Source: Nanobdellota archaeon (GTDB taxonomy: Archaea; Nanobdellota; Nanobdellia; Woesearchaeales; GW2011-AR9). From it: a stretch of DNA of 37,228 nucleotides. The translations under genes and the position numbers were made by a program. Below, in pieces: positions 36,288-37,228 of this stretch (its first letter is position 1; each line of letters begins with the position of its first letter). The notes below the pieces were generated by a model. The model saw nothing but the letters and a program-made list of their open reading frames with translations. It ran no database searches and was not told where the DNA came from. Location of the stretch: positions 1-37,228 of the forward strand of contig JAHJGQ010000077.1 of the NCBI GenBank assembly GCA_018824365.1, given 5' to 3'.

Positions 36288-36584
36288 TTACTTAGATTTA
36301 TTATCAAATTTTTCTTTTGCTTTACTTTCTTTCCAAAAAATCAGATGAGAAGCCCTCTTTTCAAATAAGGCGATGGCCAATTTCGTCCTATTCTCATCAG
36401 TATTGATACCGTTCTTGATAGCGATGATTCTAGCTTCTTCTAAAGATTCATCTAAAATCTTAAAATTCTCATTTTTGCACTGCTCTTCTGCTTGTTTCTC
36501 TTCTTCTTCCGTAAGAAAAATCTCTTCCCATATAGGATAATTGCTCCCAGGAACTGTCTTTGGAAATGTTTTTGAAAAAGCCAT
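36288..36584 (-). CDS. Small hypothetical protein
   Basis: Start re-assigned to MAFSKTFPKTVPGSNYPIWEEIFLTEEEE (CAT at 36582-36584); the longer listed ORF would overlap the divergent GTPase gene start. Confidence 0.65.
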   Translation of the reverse strand: MAFSKTFPKTVPGSNYPIWEEIFLTEEEEKQAEEQCKNENFKILDESLEEARIIAIKNGINTDENRTKLAIALFEKRASHLIFWKESKAKEKFDNKSK

Positions 36585-36638
36585 TATTATATTTAATCGC
36601 TGGGAATATTTATATATTTGTGTTTTTGATTGTATTAT

Positions 36639-37228
36639 ATGGCATCGTTTTGGAAACATGTTAACAAAGTGCTCAGGGAAGCAGATATTATCATCGAAGT
36701 ACTTGATGCCAGGTTAATTGAAGAAACCAGGAATGAAGAAATTGAGAAAAAAATTAAAGTGCAAGGTAAAATAATTCTTTATGTGATCAATAAATGTGAT
36801 TTGGTAAATGTTAATCAATTGTATGGGATTAAAAAGACTTTAAAGCCCAGTGTCTTTATCTCCAGCAGAGACCACCTAGGAACGACAATATTAAAGAAGA
36901 AGATCCTTGAACTTTCACGAGGAGAAAAGGTTACTGTCGGAGTTTTAGGTTATCCTAATGTAGGAAAATCTTCATTGATTAACGCTTTATCAGGAAAAGG
37001 TTCAGCAAGAACTTCTTCCGAAAGTGGTTATACAAAAGGCGTTCAAAAGATAAGGGTAGATAACAAGATATTATTAATTGATAGTCCAGGGGTTTTTCCT
37101 AGAAAAGAAAAGGACGCGATTAAACACGGGAAGACAGGAGCGATTGATTTTGCCAAGATCAAAGATGCTGAACATGTTGCTTTGAATATAATTGAAGAGA
37201 ACAAAGAAAAAATAAAAAAATATTATAA
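36639..37228 (+). CDS. Circularly permuted GTPase (YlqF/YawG-like), truncated by window end
   Basis: Motif order NKCDL (G4), GYPNVGKSSLINAL (G1), DSPGV (G3); frame open at the window end, so absent from the ORF track. Confidence 0.88.
   Translation, partial: MASFWKHVNKVLREADIIIEVLDARLIEETRNEEIEKKIKVQGKIILYVINKCDLVNVNQLYGIKKTLKPSVFISSRDHLGTTILKKKILELSRGEKVTVGVLGYPNVGKSSLINALSGKGSARTSSESGYTKGVQKIRVDNKILLIDSPGVFPRKEKDAIKHGKTGAIDFAKIKDAEHVALNIIEENKEKIKKYY

Noticed and set aside
36585-36659. N-terminal extension of the 36288-36659 minus-strand ORF
   Set aside because: It would overlap the divergent GTPase start (36639) and its promoter; MAFSK at 36584 is the more natural start.

Overview
The window looks archaeal and is probably DPANN-like (inference, from an archaeal-type TrpRS, class III/type IV prepilin signals, archaeal TATA boxes and KaiC-like ATPases). 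It is AT-rich and nearly fully coding. Left half (1-18927, + strand): an apparent three-gene unit. It holds two giant (~3000 aa) Asn/Thr/Ser-rich surface proteins built from shuffled Ig-like and LamG-like modules, flanking a small membrane protein that shares its N-terminal domain with the second giant. The first giant is truncated by the window start. Next (18976-21339) are two ORFs carrying seven tandem copies of a ~46-aa H-x3-C-x27-C-x-C domain resembling the Ada metal-binding fold. They lie in the same reading frame, separated by one in-frame TAG plus four sense codons, and the domain periodicity continues across that stop. Then trpS, a degenerate RecA/KaiC-like protein and a membrane protein. 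The minus strand (23828-32874) carries an archaeal type IV pilus/Tad-like locus: two T2SSF/ArlJ-like membrane proteins, a VirB11/GspE-like ATPase, a Lys/Glu-rich membrane protein with a probable winged helix, and five prepilin-like or single-TM proteins. One of these is a pilin-like protein carrying Ig-like modules and a Cys-rich tail. A major-pilin-like gene is divergent at 33028. The right end has two KaiC-like ATPases with Lys-rich tails, small membrane proteins, and a circularly permuted GTPase truncated by the window end. Main leads: the split zinc-domain array, the mosaic giant surface proteins (including a codon-usage island), and the pilin-Ig fusion. No tRNA, rRNA, CRISPR or transposase was recognised. 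All family calls are by eye, without database search.
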